Assembly (NCBI GenBank): GCA_964639505.1
Contig: CAZXDL010000003.1
Location: 26,291 to 90,290, forward strand
DNA from: CAZXDL01 sp964639505
GTDB taxonomy: Bacteria > Patescibacteriota > Saccharimonadia > Saccharimonadales > UBA4665
Direction of reading: 5' to 3'
Length of the DNA stretch: 64,000 bases
The notes under the pieces were generated by a model, which made no database searches, had not been told where the DNA came from, and saw only the letters and a program-made list of their open reading frames with translations. This document shows positions 1 through 8,409 of the stretch, piece by piece; position 1 is the first letter of the stretch, and each line of letters opens with the position of its first letter. Position numbers and translations under genes: made by a program.

Positions 1-584
1 GTATGCGTGTAGCCAGCTGCCTTGGTTACCTGCTGAGACCGGCCCCAACCTAGCTTATCGCCGACGGCAATTCCACAGGCATTATCTGATCGCTCCAGCA
101 TGGCTTTAACACATTCACTAAGTGTGCGTTCGCCTTCGACTTTGGTCGTTGACCACTGGTCTTCTGGAATCTTTTGGCTCAAGGCATAAACCAAGTAGAG
201 CTTAAATATGCTGGCTGCTTCATAAGTAGTGTCACCGGCGTATCCAGCTTCGATCGTCGTGTTGCCGAGGCCTTTTACGGCGACACCCCACAGATTGGTG
301 CTCGGCTGGGATTGAACCCACTGACTTATCAAGCCGTTTAGTTCCTGGTTATACTGTGCCGTATTATCCACGACTGGCGGAGTTACAGCAGGCGTCGCTG
401 GAACTGCCGGCTGAGCTGATTCAACAGATGCTATTTGCGGCTCGCTGGCTGCATAGACGAGGTCTTGTGGTTTCGGTTCTGCATAATGCGCGTAAATAAT
501 AGAGCCCATCAAAAAGAGACAGCTCGCCATAAAAAGACGACCAGCAACAGAAATAGAACGTTTGCCGTTTTGTTTTTGTAACAT
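1..584 (-). CDS. Secreted serine hydrolase, beta-lactamase/D,D-peptidase fold (partial)
   Basis: The 3' end lies outside the window; 194 residues are visible. The ATG at 584 is the first start after an in-frame stop at 594-596. Residues ~14-33 form a signal peptide or membrane anchor and ~36-75 a Pro/Ala-rich linker. Then comes the start of a penicillin-recognising fold: S125-x-x-K128 (SIFK) fits the nucleophile motif and S166-D167-N168 the second catalytic motif; the KTG motif would lie beyond the edge. Only 41 residues separate the two serines, against about 60 in class A beta-lactamases, so the helical lobe is shortened. It should act outside the membrane, on peptidoglycan or beta-lactams; which one cannot be told. 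A -10-like TATCAT and a distant TTGTGC suggest a promoter some 55 bases upstream. Confidence 0.75.
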   Translation of the reverse strand, partial: MLQKQNGKRSISVAGRLFMASCLFLMGSIIYAHYAEPKPQDLVYAASEPQIASVESAQPAVPATPAVTPPVVDNTAQYNQELNGLISQWVQSQPSTNLWGVAVKGLGNTTIEAGYAGDTTYEAASIFKLYLVYALSQKIPEDQWSTTKVEGERTLSECVKAMLERSDNACGIAVGDKLGWGRSQQVTKAAGYTH

Positions 585-663
585 TTTTGTTTTTTAGATT
601 GTCAAAGGTACTCGAGGTAATGATACCACTATTTACCATTAGCACAAACCAAAATAGAGACGA

Positions 664-2268
664 TTAATTACTTATAGGCGGGAGATTGTAGCCCATCTGT
701 CGGAACATCGCGTAGGACGCGGCTGTAGTTATGGCACGACGATCAGCAACTGGGCGACTAAGCATTTTTGCCCATTCTCCACTTTCGTTTAGTTTCTTAA
801 TTCTAGCCGAAACACCTTCTGCATGCTTCGGAGAGTAAGAGTAATACTCGAAATCAAAACCTATAATTTCCAATGTTGGCCTTTTACCCTGATGAACTAC
901 ATAACCAAATCCATCTGTATCACTATTTGTAAAGCCCAGTTCTCGCATCTGAGCCGAAAGTAATTCAGTCGCTTGGTTAATCAACGCGTTGGCCTTTAAT
1001 TCTGCGAATTCGTAAACTTTAAGCTCATCTGGTGCCTCGTCCTCCTGTGCGAACGGGTCGAATTTATCAATTAGATCATCACGCTGGTGATAAATCTGTT
1101 TTGCTTCTTCACTAATCTGTGCAAATTCATCTGTGAACTCTTTCGGATCATTTAAAATGCTATTTGCTAGCTCACCTACTGGTGCAGTGGTGCTCAGCGC
1201 CCTCTCGTGTTCAAATAGACTAAACTGATAGCCATCTGGAAATTCAACATAGCCAAGTGGTTTTTCCCAACGGACTTTTACGTCTCCTTCTTGTATAGTT
1301 CCAAGAGCCGCAAATTTACTAGCAACTTCGAACTCCTGTTGTGAAGTCAGCCCGTCGCGGTGGCCACCTCGCTTAACGTCAGTGTGACGAGATGTTTTCC
1401 GTTCTTTTAAAACATAATCTTTATCATCAATGCGCACGGTAAACACTCTATCTTTAAGCTGCCGGCGACTTTGCCACTTGCGTGGGTCTAATAGGCTGGG
1501 GTCATTTTTGAACGCCTCTCTTGTCATAGCCATTTTTGTGCCACTTGGGAGCGTATGTTCAATAATCGGACTATCAGGTTCAGTGTCTTTTACTGGGTCA
1601 TCATGAAGCTCAGCCATGAGTGTAAGTAATTTAATGTCTCTCGCGAAACGATAGCGCCGTGCGATTAGTTCTTTTTCGGCCTTTGTTAAGCCTGGTGCGT
1701 TGTTTATACGTTCGACTGTCTGCTCAAGATATGAAGCAAATATTTCGGGATCGTCTTTTTGCTTCGATCTCGCCAAAGGCTTTAATTCGTCTTGTTTTCG
1801 AATCAAAGCCGGCGCATGCATAATATCTGGTTTTATTAGCTTATCTGGAACTTCATCAAGGCTGAGCACACTAGCCACGGCTTGTGTTTTAGCCGGGAAT
1901 ATTTGAGCAACCTTCTGATCTTCCTGCGCCAACCGGATGACTGCCTCCTCAGGTAATTTCTCATTGAGAGCAGCACCCGCGAATCCTGTAATAGCCGAAC
2001 GGGCAGCTGGATTGTCGAGTATGGATTGTCTAGCAGACTCGGTTAGAATGAGCCATTCTCTGTCAATCCCAGCATCTCTATTCAGTACTTTGGCTGAATT
2101 GTCTGACATGCGATTGAGTCTATCCTCAATCGGTTCACCTTGAACAGCATCGTGTACTGCAGGAATATAGTCATCTACGATCGGCTGACGAAATGGAACA
2201 TCGGATAAAAGAGCTTCAACTTCGGCAGCAGCGACATCGTACGGTTGCGAACTTTTTGTTTCTGACAT
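664..2268 (-). CDS. Hypothetical protein with possible degenerate protein-kinase-like fold
   Basis: 534 residues, no signal peptide or membrane segment, not assigned to a named family. Residues 1-260 are mostly helical and charged. Residues ~275-480 resemble a divergent kinase-like fold: a strand with YVLK288 (lysine of the N-lobe), a helix with E312 in QQEFEVASK, a hinge-like stretch near 338-355, a segment around N448/D450/D452, and GFDFE at 471-474 where a DFG/DFE-type metal-binding Asp would sit. No glycine-rich loop or HRD motif is evident, so catalysis is doubtful and the assignment is inference from motif order only. Its promoter is excellent (TTGACA, 17 bases, TATTAT, 9 bases before the ATG) and shares its -35 region with divergent ychF. 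Confidence 0.6.
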   Translation of the reverse strand: MSETKSSQPYDVAAAEVEALLSDVPFRQPIVDDYIPAVHDAVQGEPIEDRLNRMSDNSAKVLNRDAGIDREWLILTESARQSILDNPAARSAITGFAGAALNEKLPEEAVIRLAQEDQKVAQIFPAKTQAVASVLSLDEVPDKLIKPDIMHAPALIRKQDELKPLARSKQKDDPEIFASYLEQTVERINNAPGLTKAEKELIARRYRFARDIKLLTLMAELHDDPVKDTEPDSPIIEHTLPSGTKMAMTREAFKNDPSLLDPRKWQSRRQLKDRVFTVRIDDKDYVLKERKTSRHTDVKRGGHRDGLTSQQEFEVASKFAALGTIQEGDVKVRWEKPLGYVEFPDGYQFSLFEHERALSTTAPVGELANSILNDPKEFTDEFAQISEEAKQIYHQRDDLIDKFDPFAQEDEAPDELKVYEFAELKANALINQATELLSAQMRELGFTNSDTDGFGYVVHQGKRPTLEIIGFDFEYYSYSPKHAEGVSARIKKLNESGEWAKMLSRPVADRRAITTAASYAMFRQMGYNLPPISN

Positions 2269-2277
2269 GACTAAACT

Positions 2278-2326
2278 ATAATAGCAAATTTTGGTAGTTT
2301 TGTCAATCCTTCTAATCTGTTACACT
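2278..2326. promoter_or_regulatory. Divergent promoter pair for the 664-2268 gene and ychF
   Basis: Minus strand: -35 TTGACA (2301-2306), 17-base spacer, -10 TATTAT (2278-2283), start codon 9 bases further. Plus strand: -35-like TTGTCA (2300-2305), 15-base spacer, extended -10 TGT-TACACT (2318-2326), ychF ATG 6 bases further. The two -35 elements occupy nearly the same bases, so polymerase can hardly use both at once. Confidence 0.75.
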
Positions 2327-2332
2327 GTACCA

Positions 2333-3418
2333 ATGAGTTCTCTTTCGATTGGAATTGTTGGCTTGCCCAATGTCGGCAAGTCTACTCTGTTTAACGCCCT
2401 GACAGGTAGTAAGATTCTAGCCGCCAACTATCCTTTTGCCACGATTGAACCTAACACTGGTATCGTGCCAGTACCTGATCCTCGTCTCGGCAAGCTGGCT
2501 GAGATGTATCAAACAGATAAAATCGTGCCGGCGACCGTGACTTTTGTAGATATTGCTGGCTTGGTGGCAGGCGCTAGCGAAGGCGAAGGACTTGGAAATC
2601 AGTTCTTGGCGCATATCCGTACAACTAATGCTATCGTGCAGGTGGTGCGAGCCTTTGATGACGCAAACGTAACTCATGTTGATGACGAGCATAATCCAAA
2701 AAAAGATATCGATGTTATCAACACTGAGTTAGTTCTGGCAGACTTACAAACTATCACTAATCGCCTACCAAAATTTGCTAAAGAGGCACGGGCTGACCCT
2801 AAATTAATGCCTCAACTCAAAGTTTACGAGCAAGTTAATAAAATTCTGAATGATGGCGAGCCTCTCTGGAACCACCCAGAAATTGATCATGAATTGGTCG
2901 CAGATTTGCATTTGTTGACTATGAAGCCAGTCATTTATTTGTTCAATCTTGACGAAGCTGGACTCGATGACATCGCCAAACAAAATGCTCTGGCTGAATT
3001 AGTCGCGCCGGCTCAAGCTCTGTTTGTTTGCGCTAAGCTTGAGAGCGAATTAAAAGATTTAGATGAAGATGATGCAGCCGAAATGCTGGCGAGCTACGGC
3101 CAGACCGAATCTGGTCTAGTTAAGCTGATCCACGCCGCCTATGATCGGCTTGGGTTACAGAGTTATTTAACTGCCGGTCAAAAAGAAGTCCGCGCTTGGA
3201 CGATCACTAAAGGCTCTACGGCGCCTCAAGCAGCCGGCGTGATTCATGGTGATTTTGAGCGAGGTTTTATCGCCGCGGAAGTTGTTGATTATAAAGATCT
3301 TGTTGAGGCTGGAAGCCTTGTAAATGCCAAATCGGCCGGCAAAGTCCGCACCGAAGGCAAGACCTACGTGATGCAGCCTGATGATGTAGTCGAATTCAGG
3401 TTTAACGTCAGTAAATAA
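2333..3418 (+). CDS. ychF: YchF/OLA1-family P-loop ATPase
   Basis: 361 residues, usual length for the family. The P-loop GLPNVGKS near the N-terminus and the switch-II DIAGL mark an Obg-like GTPase fold; NLDE takes the place of the NKxD guanine-specificity motif, which in YchF goes with ATP preference. A TGS-type domain fills the C-terminal third. Family members bind ribosomes and affect stress and redox responses. The ATG at 2333 is chosen over a TTG 42 bases upstream because an extended -10 (TGTTACACT) ends exactly 6 bases before it, predicting a leaderless transcript; the longer frame would also begin within the -35/-10 region. Confidence 0.95.
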   Translation: MSSLSIGIVGLPNVGKSTLFNALTGSKILAANYPFATIEPNTGIVPVPDPRLGKLAEMYQTDKIVPATVTFVDIAGLVAGASEGEGLGNQFLAHIRTTNAIVQVVRAFDDANVTHVDDEHNPKKDIDVINTELVLADLQTITNRLPKFAKEARADPKLMPQLKVYEQVNKILNDGEPLWNHPEIDHELVADLHLLTMKPVIYLFNLDEAGLDDIAKQNALAELVAPAQALFVCAKLESELKDLDEDDAAEMLASYGQTESGLVKLIHAAYDRLGLQSYLTAGQKEVRAWTITKGSTAPQAAGVIHGDFERGFIAAEVVDYKDLVEAGSLVNAKSAGKVRTEGKTYVMQPDDVVEFRFNVSK

Positions 3419-3421
3419 CAC

Positions 3422-4372
3422 TTATATTTCGACGGGCTGTGGCGGTAGCTGAGCAGCCTGTTGCTCGTCTTGTCCGCTGTGCGCATGGAAAGATGGTCGA
3501 CCAAACTTCCGATTACGCAATGCCATAGGTAACTTTGAATAGGCGACCTTCAAGGGGTTTATTTCGAGTGGCTTGGGGATTGTCGGCATATGTATTACTC
3601 CGCTGTTTTTATTGCCAAATACTTCTTTTACAGCTTCGTTATACAGATCTGCAGTTTGTGCCACGGGCTGGCTAGCTGTTGCGGCTGGTGTTATGGTGAC
3701 CTGTTGGCGCAGCTCTTCAGGTAGCGCTGCTATTTCGCCGAGTTTACCCGTTTGCGCTTGGTATTGCGCTAACAAACTCTGGGCATACAAAAAGTCAGAT
3801 AGCTCTGGGCTTGGCTTTACCGGCTCTGGCGCGGGTGGCGGTGTGGTGCCCGCCTGTCGGGCCGCCTGAATTTGCTGCATCTGCAGTTGATTTTGATGCT
3901 GGGCTACAAGATAGGCTTGCAGCTGCTGGTTAATCTGCTCAAGGTGAGATTTTTGATCCTCCGCATGGTTGTTTTGTTGCCGCTTAGTCTGGGCCATACA
4001 GTGCTGGACATGGCCTATCAGCTTGCGCAGCCTCGCCTGATTTAAACTGGTGAACTTCAACGTTTTGTTGCCGGTGGCGATACTTATATTTGCCCCGATT
4101 ACACGGTGATTTAAGTCAATTTCGTTGATCATATCGAACCGCAGATCTTCAACCGTGAGATAGTTCAGTGGCTTCTTATCGATTAGCAAAACCCTAACAT
4201 CGGTAGCAACCAACATTGCGAAGCCACCCTCATAAAACCCGTTAACCACTTCAAAAAGCTCTTCATCAGGGAGAAGTAGTTTATGTAATTCGCCAATTTC
4301 GGTCCTGCCCCAACCGTTATTATTAAAACCGATTTTTGCTAGCTGATCTTTTACTGACTGCTGGCTTACCAT
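3422..4372 (-). CDS. PH-like (YokE-type) domain protein with Gln-rich coiled region
   Basis: 316 residues, cytosolic by sequence. Residues ~35-125 look like a bacterial pleckstrin-homology domain of the YokE type: alternating strands (GFAMLVATDVRVLLIDKKP) followed by a C-terminal helix. Residues ~130-170 are a Gln-rich helix, ~172-185 a Pro-rich linker (TPPPAPEPVKPSP), then another helical stretch and a basic tail. Bacterial PH-like domains usually mediate protein or membrane contacts; no enzymatic motif is visible. It converges on ychF with 3 bases between stop codons. The start has an upstream GAAGGAGG-type Shine-Dalgarno. Function unknown. Confidence 0.7.
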   Translation of the reverse strand: MVSQQSVKDQLAKIGFNNNGWGRTEIGELHKLLLPDEELFEVVNGFYEGGFAMLVATDVRVLLIDKKPLNYLTVEDLRFDMINEIDLNHRVIGANISIATGNKTLKFTSLNQARLRKLIGHVQHCMAQTKRQQNNHAEDQKSHLEQINQQLQAYLVAQHQNQLQMQQIQAARQAGTTPPPAPEPVKPSPELSDFLYAQSLLAQYQAQTGKLGEIAALPEELRQQVTITPAATASQPVAQTADLYNEAVKEVFGNKNSGVIHMPTIPKPLEINPLKVAYSKLPMALRNRKFGRPSFHAHSGQDEQQAAQLPPQPVEI

Positions 4373-4472
4373 TGCAGCCTCCTTCTACCCGAGGGGGTCA
4401 TCTTATACTAACTCGGCTGTGCAAATCATGGCGTGAAAATACTCACTCAATTAATGCGACTTTGATCACAAA

Positions 4473-4501
4473 TTGACTTTTTGCGCAGTATTTATCATAA
4501 T
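4473..4501 (+). promoter_or_regulatory. Promoter of the Crp/Fnr gene (leaderless geometry)
   Basis: -35 TTGACT (4473-4478), 17-base spacer, -10 CATAAT (4496-4501). The ATG at 4508 follows after 6 bases, placing the expected transcription start on the A of the start codon. This excludes the TTG at 4481, which lies between the two boxes. Confidence 0.8.
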
Positions 4502-4507
4502 AAAGGC

Positions 4508-5161
4508 ATGTTGGCTACGCTGAAGCAGACGGCCGAGCTGGTGGAATTCTTCAGAGTTCACGGAGTTAAACAAACATTTAAGAAAAATGATTTTATCATT
4601 CGCCCAGGCGATTCCCCCAGCGGGGTCTTTTTTATATATAGCGGCTTGGTCAAGGCCTATGATATTACCAAATACAACGAAGAAAACCTGCTGATTATAC
4701 GCAAACAAGATGAAATCTTTCCTCTAATTTGGGCATTTACCGGTCATGAACACAATATTATCTATCAGGCATTAGCTCCAACTGTCACATTTCAAATCAG
4801 CCGCAAAGCCTTTTTAGATTATATAAAAGGCAGTGCTGATGCTATGTTCCCTATGCTGGATATGACTCTAGAGATGTATCGCCTGCATGGCGAGCGTATA
4901 CTCAACCTTGAATATCGCACTGTGCGCGAGCGCATTATTTCATTTTTGCTGACGATGAGTCAGCGTTTTGGCAAGCAAACCGATGCCGGTTTGTTGATCG
5001 AAGTTCCGCTAAGACATCAAGACATCGCCAGTTCGGTCAACGCTACGCGTGAAACTACCAGCCGTGAGTTATCAGCCCTTGAGCGCAAAGGCTTGCTCGA
5101 AAACAAGCAGTCATTTACCCTGTTAAAAGACGTCGAGGCTCTCAAAAAGTACTTAGCCTAG
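4508..5161 (+). CDS. Crp/Fnr-family transcriptional regulator
   Basis: 217 residues from the ATG at 4508, placed by the promoter. The N-terminal half is a cyclic-nucleotide-binding-like beta-roll (KKNDFIIRPGDSPSGVFFIYSGLVKAY is the typical opening), then a long dimer helix and a winged helix near residues 150-215 with LRHQDIASSVNATRETTSRE as the recognition region. No FNR-type cysteine cluster is present and the cAMP phosphate-binding RxS motif is not evident, so the ligand is unknown. The divergent neighbour is the PH-domain gene and the converging one a phosphoribosyltransferase. It is a likely global metabolic or stress regulator. Confidence 0.9.
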   Translation: MLATLKQTAELVEFFRVHGVKQTFKKNDFIIRPGDSPSGVFFIYSGLVKAYDITKYNEENLLIIRKQDEIFPLIWAFTGHEHNIIYQALAPTVTFQISRKAFLDYIKGSADAMFPMLDMTLEMYRLHGERILNLEYRTVRERIISFLLTMSQRFGKQTDAGLLIEVPLRHQDIASSVNATRETTSRELSALERKGLLENKQSFTLLKDVEALKKYLA

Positions 5162-5168
5162 CAGCTGA

Positions 5169-5825
5169 TTATTTCCACTTCTCAACTACGGTTTCAATAG
5201 TTTTTAGCACTGTGTCGTGATCAGGCACATCCTGCACATCATAGTAATGATCTGTATCAATATAGTCTGTAATTACGCTCAAGCAATAGAGATCATCGGC
5301 TAAAATGTGCATCCGATCAACTGCTTTCAGGCTAGCAAAAGGCACGGCTACAACAAGCTTGTCCATAGCGATTGGCTTAAGGAATTCTGCTGCCAGATCA
5401 ACTTTGAACCCAGTTCTTAAGCCATCCGACACCAAAATCACATTACGATCTTTGATAAGCTCTTTTTTTGTGGTGTGATTTAGCCCTTGCATATGGTTTA
5501 GTACATGCATTTCAGTTAGCTTCTCCTGCTCGATTAGACTGAAGTATTCGCTGACCATTTCATCAATTTCTCCCTCGCTATAGCCGTGGTTATATACAAA
5601 GGTACCGCTGTCAGTAATGCCGGCGATGGCTTGCGGCTCACGCGGCAACATAATTTCAGCACTCGACAAAAACATCAGTGGGCAATGAAGCTCTTTAGCC
5701 ACCTGTGCACCCACCATTGCCCCACCGTCATCCAGCACCATCACAACCGACTTAGTGTTGAGATATTTTGGTGTTAGCTTCGCTGCCAGCATGCGGCCGG
5801 CCTGCATCCTGGATGCGAAATACAT
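5169..5825 (-). CDS. Phosphoribosyltransferase-family protein
   Basis: 218 residues. The N-terminus (MYFASRMQAGRMLAAKL) matches the usual opening of a stand-alone type I PRTase-fold family, and VILVSDGLRTG near residue 128 is the PRPP-binding loop, with one acidic residue (SDG) where most enzymes have two. Adjacent sequence is hydrophobic, as expected for the Rossmann-like core. The substrate base is unknown; a salvage or regulatory role is possible. An extended -10 (TGC-TAAAAT, 5832-5840) ends 6 bases before the ATG, so the mRNA should be leaderless; this promoter sits at the stop codon of upstream tlyA. Confidence 0.8.
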   Translation of the reverse strand: MYFASRMQAGRMLAAKLTPKYLNTKSVVMVLDDGGAMVGAQVAKELHCPLMFLSSAEIMLPREPQAIAGITDSGTFVYNHGYSEGEIDEMVSEYFSLIEQEKLTEMHVLNHMQGLNHTTKKELIKDRNVILVSDGLRTGFKVDLAAEFLKPIAMDKLVVAVPFASLKAVDRMHILADDLYCLSVITDYIDTDHYYDVQDVPDHDTVLKTIETVVEKWK

Positions 5826-5840
5826 ATCTTGATTTTAGCA

Positions 5841-6566
5841 TTACGCTTGTGTTTTTCGTAAGAGGTAGAATCGCTCTTGGTTTCCTTTGGCCCCACTCAC
5901 AGCTGAATCGGCCTTATCAACGATAATAAACTGCTGGCCGGCCCAAGCCTCGAAGTCTTTTAGAATCTCTCTTCGCATCTTGTCATTTTTGATCACTCCC
6001 TTATGCTTGAGTGAGCTCGCGCCAGCTTCGAATTGCGGCTTAACCATGGCGACAATCTGTGTTTGCATGCTAATCAGGCCGGCTACATGCGGCAAAATCT
6101 GTCGCAGACTGATAAATGACACGTCAGCCACGACAATATCCGGCGTTGAGCTAAGTTTTTTAACATCACGGATGTCTGTTTGTTCGTGCAATTCGATTTT
6201 TGGGTGACCACGTAGGCTATGGTGCAGCTGATTGGTACCAACTTCGACTGAGATCACCTGCTTCGCTCCCTGCCTTAATGCAAAGTCGGTAAATCCGCCA
6301 GTACTACTGCCGACATCAAGTACTACTTTGCCTTGAAAATTTAGATTCAAGGTCTTGGCCACTGATGCCAACTTCAACGCCGCTCGACTAACATACTGCT
6401 GAACCGGCGATATTTCGACTTTTTGGCCTCTTGCTACCAAAAAACCTGGCTTAGTTACCACTTCGCCATCAACTTTAACTTCTCCGAGTTTGATATAGCT
6501 CTCAGCTTGGCTCCTGCTATTGGTCAGGCCCAAGTCGATTACTGTCTGGTCCAGCCGTATTTTCAT
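5841..6566 (-). CDS. tlyA: TlyA-family rRNA 2'-O-methyltransferase
   Basis: 241 residues, usual length. Residues 1-60 are an S4 RNA-binding domain (LDQTVIDLGLTNSRSQAESY); the rest is an FtsJ/RrmJ-type methyltransferase with the SAM motif VLDVGSSTGGFTD near residue 80 and VVADVSFISLRQ near 150. TlyA methylates 16S and 23S rRNA ribose positions in mycobacteria and affects capreomycin sensitivity; older annotations call it hemolysin. An extended -10 (TGA-TAGACT, box 6573-6578) lies 6 bases before the ATG, another leaderless arrangement. Confidence 0.92.
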   Translation of the reverse strand: MKIRLDQTVIDLGLTNSRSQAESYIKLGEVKVDGEVVTKPGFLVARGQKVEISPVQQYVSRAALKLASVAKTLNLNFQGKVVLDVGSSTGGFTDFALRQGAKQVISVEVGTNQLHHSLRGHPKIELHEQTDIRDVKKLSSTPDIVVADVSFISLRQILPHVAGLISMQTQIVAMVKPQFEAGASSLKHKGVIKNDKMRREILKDFEAWAGQQFIIVDKADSAVSGAKGNQERFYLLRKTQA

Positions 6567-6678
6567 TTCCCAAGTCTATCACGCTCTTTTTAGGTTTGTA
6601 CCTTGTGACCATCAATATCACAAACCCGCGACATTAAGATTTGCTGTATAAAGTACGCCTAATTGCTATACTTTATAC

Positions 6679-6984
6679 ATGCAAAATAAAAGCACTGGCA
6701 ACCGAAAGAGTAAAGATAAACTTAGTAAGTCAACAGCTTCAGCCGGTACGATTCGAATTACCCTGACTATTTCAAAATCTTTACTTAAACGGGTTGACGA
6801 GGCTGCGCGGCAAGATTATACAAACCGAAGTGATTTAATCCGTCAATCTCTGCTCTGGTATCTGAGGCCACAGGGTCGAGACCTTGACCAGGCAAATCCC
6901 GAGGTCATAATCAAAGCTCTGCAACAACGCAAAGCCAAAGCTGAGCTGAATAAAATTGCCAAGGACTTAAATTTGGAGGAGTGA
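6679..6984 (+). CDS. Ribbon-helix-helix DNA-binding protein
   Basis: 101 residues. Residues ~24-65 form a MetJ/Arc ribbon-helix-helix: strand TIRITLTISKSLL followed by two helices (KRVDEAARQDYTNRSDLIRQ). The N-terminus is Ser/Lys-rich and the C-terminus helical and charged. RHH proteins are often antitoxins, but no toxin gene lies beside it: the next gene converges 4 bases away and is efp. It may be a repressor or nucleoid-type regulator. An extended -10 (TGC-TATACT, box 6667-6672) ends 6 bases before the ATG, so the transcript is predicted leaderless. The stop codon is TGA. Confidence 0.85.
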   Translation: MQNKSTGNRKSKDKLSKSTASAGTIRITLTISKSLLKRVDEAARQDYTNRSDLIRQSLLWYLRPQGRDLDQANPEVIIKALQQRKAKAELNKIAKDLNLEE

Positions 6985-6988
6985 GCGA

Positions 6989-7555
6989 TTAGTCTTTGAC
7001 GCGTTCGCGATAAGCACCACTGGTTGTGTCGACAGAGATTAAGTCACCCTGCTTGATAAAAGCTGGGACTTTAATTGTCAGGCCGGTTTCTAGTGTTGCG
7101 TCTTTAGAAATAGCTGAGCTGGTGTCGCCTTTGACGGCACTTTCGGTGTAGGTCACTTTGAGTGGTACATTTTTAGGTAATTCAACGTTGATTGGTCGAT
7201 CATTAAAAAATTGCAGCTGAACTTGATCACCTTCCTTCATATAACCAGCATTATCTGCCACCAAATCAGCTGACACTTCAAACTGGTTAAAGGTGGCTTC
7301 GTTCATAAAGAAAAATGTATTCCCATCACTGTATAAATACTGGACAGGTTGTGTCGTAACATCGGCAGTATCGAGTGTTTCGTTACCCTTAAAAGTTTTC
7401 TCAAGCACCTTGCCGTCGAGCAAACTTTTTATGCGTACGTTAACAATCGAGCCGCCGCGTCCCATAACTTTTTGGTTATATTCAACCACACGAAAAGGCT
7501 CGCCTTCCCACTGGAAAAGCGTGCCCTTTTTGAGATTTGTGATGCTAAGTGCCAT
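6989..7555 (-). CDS. efp: Translation elongation factor P
   Basis: 188 residues, three-domain EF-P. It relieves ribosomes stalled at polyproline. The beta-hairpin tip of domain I reads QKVMGRGGS: the normally modified Lys (E. coli K34) is Arg33 and the preceding Pro is Met. Arg at this site is rhamnosylated by EarP in some bacteria, but neither epmA nor earP is in this window, so it may be unmodified. Polyproline-rich proteins occur nearby (18258-19910, 36979-37911), so a functional EF-P makes sense. It is the last gene of the rpsF-ssb-rpsR run, 7 bases after rpsR. Confidence 0.96.
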   Translation of the reverse strand: MALSITNLKKGTLFQWEGEPFRVVEYNQKVMGRGGSIVNVRIKSLLDGKVLEKTFKGNETLDTADVTTQPVQYLYSDGNTFFFMNEATFNQFEVSADLVADNAGYMKEGDQVQLQFFNDRPINVELPKNVPLKVTYTESAVKGDTSSAISKDATLETGLTIKVPAFIKQGDLISVDTTSGAYRERVKD

Positions 7556-7562
7556 TAAAATC

Positions 7563-7766
7563 CTAGTTGCTAGCGATGAAAGGCATCAAAGCGATGTGCC
7601 TTGCGCGCTTAATTGCTACGCTGAGTCGTCGCTGCTGGCTCTCAGTCAAACCAGTTTTTTTGCGAGTTTCGATCTGTCCGTATACGTTAACGTAGCGCTG
7701 CAAAGTTTTGAAGTCTTTGTAGTCAAAATACGGAACGTCTGTGCGGTGTTTAAAAATTTTTGCCAT
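7563..7766 (-). CDS. rpsR: 30S ribosomal protein S18
   Basis: 67 residues. The segment FDYKDFKTLQRYVNVYGQI and the C-terminal RRLSVAIKRARHIALMPF are hallmark S18 sequence. S18 pairs with S6 on the 30S platform. No zinc-type cysteines are present. It follows ssb by 39 bases in the classical rpsF-ssb-rpsR order and precedes efp. A GAAAGAGAG Shine-Dalgarno precedes the ATG. Confidence 0.97.
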   Translation of the reverse strand: MAKIFKHRTDVPYFDYKDFKTLQRYVNVYGQIETRKKTGLTESQQRRLSVAIKRARHIALMPFIASN

Positions 7767-7805
7767 ATTACTCTCTTTCTTGGCGCCCTCTGGGTCGCCG
7801 CTCCC

Positions 7806-8300
7806 TTAAAATGGTATATCGTCTAAATTAATTGGTTCGTCGCCTATATCTTCGATAACAACGTCATCTTTTTTGCCTTTTTTAGATGGTTTTGGCTTTT
7901 CGGCTTTGGAATCACTTGAGCCTTGTGCTGAATCTGCATCATAGCTTCCGCCCTCGTTGTCGCCACCGCCACGACTATCTAAAAATGTAACATCGTTGGC
8001 AAGTACTTCAACCTTAGAACGCTTATTGCCATCTTGCTCCCATGAGCGAGACTGCAAACGACCCTGTACAAGACAGCGACGACCTTTGCTAAGATATTGA
8101 GCAACGCGTTCTGCTAAAGGGCCCCAACAAACGATATCAATATAGTCGGTTGCCTCTTGCCACTCACCGCTGGCGTCTTTGTAAGATCGGTTAAGCGCCA
8201 GACTAAAGCTGGTGACGTTTTGCCCGGTTGGAGTTTGTCGCAACTCAGGATCGCGAGTTAGATTACCCATTAGTGTTACTTGATTTAAACTTCGTGCCAT
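7806..8300 (-). CDS. ssb: Single-stranded DNA-binding protein
   Basis: 164 residues from MARSLNQVTLMGNL. This start is preferred over an ATG 27 bases upstream because a GAAGGAG Shine-Dalgarno lies 5 bases before it. Residues 1-105 are the OB fold; ~106-150 a flexible Gly/Ser/Lys-rich linker; the C-terminus ends DDIPF, the acidic tip that recruits replication and repair partners. It sits between rpsF and rpsR but has its own upstream region with a 14-base palindrome (8321-8334) next to a TATAAA box, suggesting separate control. Confidence 0.97.
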   Translation of the reverse strand: MARSLNQVTLMGNLTRDPELRQTPTGQNVTSFSLALNRSYKDASGEWQEATDYIDIVCWGPLAERVAQYLSKGRRCLVQGRLQSRSWEQDGNKRSKVEVLANDVTFLDSRGGGDNEGGSYDADSAQGSSDSKAEKPKPSKKGKKDDVVIEDIGDEPINLDDIPF

Positions 8301-8320
8301 GGTGGCTCCTTCATATTTAT

Positions 8321-8334
8321 AAGACATATGTCTT
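8321..8334. promoter_or_regulatory. Perfect 14-base palindrome upstream of ssb (candidate operator)
   Basis: AAGACATATGTCTT is a perfect dyad. On the minus strand it directly abuts a TATAAA -10-like box (CTTATAAAT) about 20 bases before the ssb Shine-Dalgarno, a typical repressor position. The regulator is not identified and the sequence is not a standard LexA box. Confidence 0.45.
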
Positions 8335-8409
8335 GGATTAATTTGTACGTTTACCCTAACTCCCGAATCAAAGACTCGTCAAGCGGATTACACACAATTT
8401 AACAATTAT

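Noticed and set aside
421..645. 74-codon minus-strand open frame
   Set aside because: It overlaps the serine hydrolase gene in another frame; that frame has the SxxK and SDN motifs, this one has no family pattern.
6679..6984. Toxin-antitoxin module around the ribbon-helix-helix gene
   Set aside because: No small toxin gene lies next to it; the neighbours are tlyA and efp.
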